Part shown: positions 58,093 to 64,000 of the stretch, piece by piece | How positions within the stretch are numbered: the stretch's first letter is position 1 | Layout: each line of letters starts with the position of its first letter | NCBI GenBank assembly: GCA_023105745.1 | Contig: JALGQZ010000016.1 | Coordinates: 28,451,154-28,515,153, forward strand | DNA: 64,000 nt | Source of the DNA: Austropuccinia psidii | Lineage: Eukaryota; Basidiomycota; Pucciniomycetes; Pucciniales; Sphaerophragmiaceae | Reading direction: 5' to 3' | The notes under the pieces: generated by a model | Seen by the model: only the letters and a program-made list of their open reading frames with translations | What the model was told of the DNA's origin: nothing | The model's database searches: none | Position numbers and translations under genes: made by a program

Positions 58093-58503
58093 TTACAGGC
58101 CTTTCAGACTTGCTCTGGATTCATAATTGGGCCTGAAGTTTCCTTGGAATGAGCAGTGATTCAGACATTTGAGAGATTTGGGAGGTTTCTTTTTCATTTG
58201 ATTTTCTGAGAGCAGGATGTGCCATAGTATTTTCAGTGGCATCATGGCCATGTTTAGGATTTTTGACTTTAAGAGTCCAAGTAGTACTCTTGGCATATTT
58301 TCTGGCATGAAGTCTAAATGGACAGTCAAGCCCTTGTGGGGATTTGGGGTCCCAGACATGTCACAACCTATTTCAATTTGGTCATGGGTCATATTAGACC
58401 TCAAGGTGAACATAGAATACCCCTGAGCCCTTGCAACATTATGCACATGCTGCCAAAGAAGCTCAAGCATTTTAAATTCACCTTCAGTGGGCGGTTGAAG
58501 CAT
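58093..58503 (-). pseudogene. MULE N-terminal FAR1-type zinc finger
   Basis: The 136-aa frame starts MLQPPTEGEFKMLELLWQH and includes VARAQGYSMFTLRSN and IEIGCDMSGTPNP. From there the true frame shifts by one and reads LDCPFRLHARKYAKSTTWTL and PKHGHDATENTMAHP, a C-x-C ... H-x-H finger of the WRKY-GCM1/FAR1 type. It would bind the element ends. Confidence 0.82.
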
Positions 58504-59078
58504 TATCGAGTGAAAAATATGTATAAACTTAAAAAAGGGGAATTTGGGGATTTGGAATGAGGAAAGACCCTTTTGACTTGTGAAAAGAAAGTGTTAAAAG
58601 GTGTGAAAAATGAAAAAAGGGTAAATTTCAAATGAAGTGATTGAAATGTGGGATTAATAGATGAGGGAAGTTAAAAAATTGGAATTTTAGAGGGTTGGAA
58701 GCAGGCTGTTGTGGAGGAAAATGCAGTCTTTGGGGGAAAAAAGAAAAAAAGGGAGTGAAAAACTTTGCAAAATTTCTTTGGTAATGCTTTTTTTTGAAAA
58801 AGAATGTTTGGGGGGATAATGTGAATGATTTGGGTGTTTGGGTTTTTTTGGGGGGGGGATGTGTAAGAAAAGGTCAAAAAAATGGGTTAGAGGGGTTTTG
58901 TGAGGAAAAACCCTCTTTTTAGTGGGTTTCAGAAGGTTTTGGCCTAATACAGGTTTTTTTGTGTTTTATTGTTAAGTAAAAATGGGCCCAGGGAACCCCT
59001 TAGGTGTTTTGACCAATTTATTGCAAAAAAAAGAGCTTATGTGTTTTGACCAGAATTCTTACGTGGGTTTACTAATAC
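58504..59078. other. MULE right subterminal region
   Basis: About 570 bp upstream of the transposase with G-rich runs (58846-58858) and repeated TGTTTTGACC motifs (58999-59051) that recur inverted at the left end. It probably contains the promoter of the transposase. Confidence 0.5.
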
Positions 59079-62000
59079 TGTGAGCCTTAGAGGTATTTTC
59101 ATATACACAAAAGACCACAAATATTAAAACAAGATACAATTATAAATAAAATAAATTTATTTATATTATCAAGACAAAAATTAAAATATAAATATAGATC
59201 CATACACAAAACTGAAATTTTAATCATAATTCAAAAACAAAATTACATTGAAATTTAAAATTGTGAAAACACATTTTTACTTGAAAAATTTAAGTAAAAA
59301 TGATTTTTTAACAAAATTACTTAAATTAAAATATTTTTGGAAAAAAGTTAAATGAAAATTATTAGAAACTTTTATACAATAAATAAACATAAGAAAATTA
59401 GTTAACCATTGGATTCCTCATAAAAAATAAGGTGGGGTCACCTCTGGGTACAATTTCTGTAACTCAACTCTAAATAAGCTTCACCTAAGTTTTTAACATT
59501 TTATGCACAAAAGTTGAATATCCTCAAAAACTTAATATAATTCAACTCACATGTGGTGTCAGCCATCAATTTTTGTGTTAAAATTGAGGTGTTGTGTGTA
59601 GTTTAGAAGCTATGAGGAATTAAAGTATTTTAAATTGAAATGTCAAAATGTGCATGTGTATTATGTAAGTGAACTTTAATTTGCGTATGAGGTATAAATT
59701 ATTACAGTTGTGTACTGTAAAATCTCAATTGAATTACATATGTAAATTATAATTATAATACATGATGAGGAATTAAAGAAGAAATAAATTTTAAAGATTG
59801 ATTCTGGGGAAAAAAGGAATTTTGGCTCTAAGGGGGAGACAGAAACCCAAATTCCTTGCTGACAGGCATGAGATGTCAAAATCCACGCAAAATTTCATCA
59901 CTTTTGGCCTGGAATTGGATCACAAGGTCTGTGTCTCAATTGATGATGAGGGTTTGATACCAACCACAGAAGTTTCAACTGGTGCAAAGATGGTAAAACT
60001 ACCCTTAAGATGAAGAAATCATATTAAAACAGTTTTAGCTGGTTTTGAAGTCTCTTTCACACATTTTGACATGTTTTGAAGGCTTAAAATCAGGTATTAC
60101 TATAACAATGGCTGATTTAAGGTTCCAAAATGGTTGAAAATAGCAAAAAATGGCTAAAGCCAGCCCTTTGTCAGGCTCAGTCAATGATGAAGCTTATTAA
60201 TAACTATTTACAATATTTTACTGTAACTTTGACATAGTGAAAATAGTAGAAAAAGGTTTATTTAATGATAATAATGGTTAATAAGAGAATATTAAGGGCA
60301 TTACTATTGAGTAATAGTGGTGGTGAGTGCTGTTGAAAGCCCTGGGTGCAGCTTTACCTATTGGGTTACAATAATAAAGACTACAATAATCAAAATTAGA
60401 ATTATACATGATTATTTTCCAATAGTATAACTGTTTTTGAAAGTTATACCATGTAGGAATACAAGAGCAGGAGGAGGAAACCTTTTCTGGTGGAGAAAAG
60501 GCCCCTTTTTGTCCTGAAATTGGGCAGAAAAGGCTCATAGACCTTTCCACATAGAGGAAGTGAAGATTTTTTACTTACAAGGACTGGCTTGTTGTTTTCA
60601 CAAGGCCTTTATAGCCTGCATTGGGCTCAGAGGTCGTTTTGAAACCACATCTGGGCAGTTTTCACCAATACACAGTGAACATTTTCATCTGGGGACCACA
60701 TAGCCCTCTTCTGACGTGTATGACACATAGAATGCTGTACAGAACCTGTACGGGACCCCAGTACTGAATGAATTATGAGGTATTGAAGTATAAACATGCT
60801 TCTTCATCTATTTGACACCTCATAATCATACGTAAGGGAGAATATCCCACAGTAAGGCTGTATAGGTCTAACTGTGAGATTTTGAGCTTAAAACTGCCAT
60901 AGCTTTGTCCATTTATGAGATATAAAGCTCACCATTGGCTCATTGTGTAGCCCTGGATGTGTTCTACAAATTGGTACCTCATTTTATTTGGCTATAATGA
61001 AATATGGCAAAGTTATGCCATGTACAAGATTTTTTGCACATATGTATGATTTACTTAAAATCTGTATGGAGCTTGTTTGCCACATAAATTTTGTTCTACA
61101 TGAGATATGGGAAAATTGATGGCATCATCAGATAGCCCTGATTGTTCTATTTACAAGAAGACCCCACTTCAGGTATCTCACACTAAAACTGTAGAAGTTA
61201 AATGAGAGGTGAATATTTTATTCACCCTTATTTGACCTTATTTTGGTCATAACTTATGTCATTCTGGTGATAGCTCAATTAGGGTAGTACCATTGGATAG
61301 CCATGACTTAGAGCTTCATTTTGAACACCCAATTGTTGGGGTGAAGCCTCTTCCTCTGGATTTCAGATGAGAGGTGAAAAATAAGGTTTATGCTCAGTAG
61401 CAATTTTGAGCAGGAATAACTTTGTTATTCTTTGTCCTTTGACAATGGGACTGGTATATTTGGAAAGGGGTGAGTTTCCCCTTTTGTTTGATACTTTTTG
61501 AGCTGGCTTGGCTCAGATCCATTTTTTGGTGGTATCTTGGCTCTACCATTGGTTTATGGTATTTGGCTGTCATACTTGTGCTCTGGATTTTAATCACAGG
61601 CTGACACCTTTTTTGGTCTAAACCAGGGTTCAATGATGCCATAATTGGCTGTTCTGTTTTCAGAATTTTCTCCACGACTGAAAAGAGCAAATTCTACTTT
61701 TGGAGTAAGAAAATTGGTAGCTATAAAAGAATGTCTTCTTTGCCCCACTTTCCTCTTAATGTTAGAATCTTTTCCTTTTATAATTAGCTTAAACACTGTT
61801 AAACGAATAAATAAAAGATTCCAGCCACTATTCTCATATAGTTTTTAACCTTTTGACCACGTCAAAAATTTATTTTAATAATTGTTTGTAACTTTTATAA
61901 TCAATTTTACCCTTGAACCACCCCATAAGTGAATTAAAGCATCTTATATCACTGCTAGCTTTGTCACTTTGTTTCCAAATTAGCTCTAGTCACTTTTGGG

Positions 62001-62342
62001 CATGTTTTCTCTTGAATTATGTTTTTTAAAAGTTTGTTCTTGTATTTATTGCCTGCAGTTCTTTTCTCAATTAATTCCCATTGAAATTGCTTTTGAAGAA
62101 ATTGCTTTTGTAGCCTTTAATATCTCTTGTAGAGTATTTTTGGATAAATGTTTCTTGTTGGTAAAACAATAACTCTTTATAATATTATTTTTTATACTTA
62201 TAAAGTTAAAACAATGAAATTGGTGTGTTTTCTCTCAAAAATATTATTCAATACTATTTTTGATCAATTTTCACCTCATACAAATTTTGAGGACAGGAAA
62301 AGTACTTGACTTTTAATCAAAGTTTCATATCCACACCCTACA
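59079..62342 (+). mobile_element. Solo LTR-D in the MULE right terminal repeat
   Basis: Starts TGTGAGCCTTAGAGG and ends CACCCTACA. Flanks AATAC (59074-59078) and AATAA (62343-62347) agree at four of five. Without the nested LTR-C it is about 1.82 kb. The ends and several inner blocks (CCATTGGATTCC) resemble LTR-B, so the families are relatives. Confidence 0.82.
60169..61606 (-). mobile_element. Solo LTR-C nested in LTR-D
   Basis: A 1438-bp LTR-C copy (TGTCAGGCTCAGTC...CACAGGCTGACA). Flanks CCCTT (60164-60168) and CCTTT (61607-61611) differ by one C/T change. The sequence on both sides continues the LTR-D alignment with 47598-49301. Confidence 0.9.
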
Positions 62343-62357
62343 AATAACCTTTTTAAA

Positions 62358-64000
62358 CTCAGTTCTGTGTATAAATAATATGTAAAGTGCCAAAAAATAC
62401 AACCAATTCCTCTTTAGTTTAAGAAAAAAATGTTGAGTGGCTTGGGAATAGATTACTGAAATATTCAAATGTATGTAAAAACAGTAACTAGCAATAAATA
62501 TTAGGAAAGGTTGATATGGCTGCAAATCCTGAGTTGTGTAAAAATGAATAAATATTAACTTTTTAATAATTAATATCAATTGAGGGAATCCCCATTGCTC
62601 TTTTATAAAAATGATGCCCTATACACTCACTAATTAAATACTAATATCAAAATAAAACATGTTTATTTTTAACTAAAAAAGGATTTTTAAGATGGTCATA
62701 AATTCTTCTGAATAAAGGTAAAGTGGAGCTCAACAAAATCAGAGGTGAAAGGAGAAAGGGAGTTAAAATAAGAATTTGATGTATTGTTGTAGTTATTTAT
62801 GTATAGCAATTTGAAGAGAAGGAATTCAGTTGAAAATCTGTATGTTAAACTTGAGATCACTACTTACAAAGACTCAGAATTATTTCAAAAGAATAATTAT
62901 AGTTTTCAAGTGATTTAACTCATTTTATTTAGAAATAGGTGAATTGAATTAGCCCCTTTTTAGGAGATTCTTAATCTGATATAAGACTAATTGAGCTATA
63001 CTTGAAATTTTGAAATTTGAAAAAATAATATTGTCTCTCAAGATATACATTTTTTGACAAATTTCATAGATTTAAATATAGTGAGAATATCTTTCATTAC
63101 TAGTTCATTAAGTCTGATAGAAGCTCATGATAAAATTAATGGAACATATATGCATTTTTATTAATTAGTCTTTATTAATATATTTATATTACAAAATACT
63201 ATATTTACTTAACCAATTGAATGAATCCAATAGTCCCTAGGATATAGGATAATCTTACCCATCAAGGGACTAATTTGAATTATAAATTACATAATTGGCG
63301 GATAGAAAAAGTCATATCTTCATCAAGGAAAATTTCAGAAAATTTGAGAAATATAGCTCAAATATTTTCTCATAAATCTTACTCAGGATTGTGCTTCTGA
63401 GAAAAAATTGTAAGTGTCAATATCAAAGAAGAAAACCCACCTTATTAGTCAGAATGATCATTTATGATTTAAATTAATTTTATAGCTTTTAAATTGCACC
63501 ATGTGACTTCATTATATAAAAATCAAGATTTAGAATAAATTAGATGGGGAAATTTTCTGATCTATAGATAACACATGGAAATTATTGAGCGAAATATTAT
63601 ATTTTGAATTATTTTTAGGAGATTTAGAAGATCAAGGGATTGGTTTAAAGGTTAAATAAAAATAAATTATTCTTCAAGTGGCTACTCAATTCTTCATTTT
63701 AAAGATAGTAAGGATTATAATAATAGGAAAAAAAACTCAGAGATTCATGCTTGTCTTTCTTATAAGAGTTACGGCTTATAAAACAAATATAAAATTTAGA
63801 AATAATTTGCTTATTATTACAAAGGATTATTGCTTACTCTCAAAGTTTAATTTTACATTTCCACAGATCCGCCCCCAGTCTTTTTAAAATTTTGAAGAAT
63901 GATTTTATTAAAGGTTGAGAAGAGACTAAATCTCGATTATTATCGAGTTTTTGAATCATTTATTTAGGCTTGAAATACTCCAATAATTTTTTATGTGATA
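62358..64000. other. AT-rich stretch, no gene
   Basis: 1.6 kb beyond the MULE end with no frame above about 70 codons that looks like protein and no recognisable repeat edge. Confidence 0.6.

Larger units (their letters stand above)
52939..62357 (-). mobile_element. Mutator-like element (MULE) with OTU protease, with nested LTRs
   Basis: Coding parts run on the minus strand: FAR1-type zinc finger, MULE transposase, basic linker, OTU domain. The left terminal sequence 52939-52967 matches the inverted right end (59061-59078 continued at 62348-62357 once the LTR-D insertion is removed) at 24 of 29 aligned positions plus a 2-base gap: TTTAAAGGGTTTTGGTAAAC against TTTAAAAAGGGTATTAGTAAAC. A further CAAAACACATAA block lies inside both ends (52996-53007 and 59037-59048). 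I found no 9-bp target duplication. Confidence 0.65.

Noticed and set aside
57896..58126. 76-aa plus-strand frame with a good start
   Set aside because: The minus strand carries the MULE catalytic MDCTY block here.
59798..60013. 71-aa plus-strand frame as a host gene
   Set aside because: The same sequence recurs in the inverted LTR-D copy near 48400-48600, so it is part of a repeat.

Overview
The window is almost wholly a nest of decayed transposable elements from a eukaryotic, AT-rich genome. I see no ordinary host gene, rRNA, tRNA or CRISPR array. The retroelement polyproteins, a fungal-style short intron and a zinc-cluster-like protein point to a rust fungus (Pucciniales). The wording of the Gag-Pol fragments closely resembles retroelement proteins I remember from the myrtle rust Austropuccinia psidii. 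That is recollection, not a search; I put the rust order at about 0.9 and the species at about 0.75.

Layout. (1) 42-5726: a Ty1/copia element read on the minus strand, with a foreign solo LTR (4605-5278) inside its right LTR. (2) about 6460-8430: a decayed hAT transposase, minus strand. (3) 8566-29711: a Ty3/gypsy chromovirus, 'Ty3-A', minus strand, with a perfect TAGGG target duplication. Its left LTR holds a second solo LTR of its own family (9051-9797). Its integrase is split by a complete second element, 'Ty3-B' (13676-24127, two 1923-bp LTRs). (4) 29717-32614: AT-rich, no gene. (5) 32615-43655: an old LTR-C copy into which a full element of the same family, 'Ty3-C' (33604-43277), has inserted. 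(6) 43656-52938: gene-free apart from an old LTR-D copy at 47598-49301. (7) about 52939-62357: a Mutator-like element (MULE) on the minus strand, coding a FAR1-type zinc finger, a MULE transposase and an OTU cysteine-protease domain. A solo LTR-B (55878-57865) splits the transposase. A solo LTR-D (59079-62342) splits the right terminal repeat and itself holds a solo LTR-C (60169-61606). (8) 62358-64000: AT-rich, no gene.

The most interesting item is a gene on the plus strand of Ty3-A, antisense to pol and lying between the chromodomain end of pol and the 3' LTR (10870-12129). With a 51-bp spliceosomal intron removed, it codes a protein with a near-perfect Zn(II)2Cys6 spacing (two cysteines are phenylalanine in this copy). 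Antisense extra ORFs at this place are known in some plant Ty3 elements (Grande/Retand type); one resembling a fungal DNA-binding zinc cluster looks new to me.

Other points: long overlapping reading frames in the gag region of both Ty3-B and Ty3-C in the same relative phase; a primer-binding site shared by Ty3-B and Ty3-C; loss of one catalytic aspartate in the RT motif of all three Ty3 elements; and two cases of an element inserting into an LTR of its own family. Boundaries were read by eye from direct repeats, TG...CA ends and target duplications, so single-base shifts are possible.
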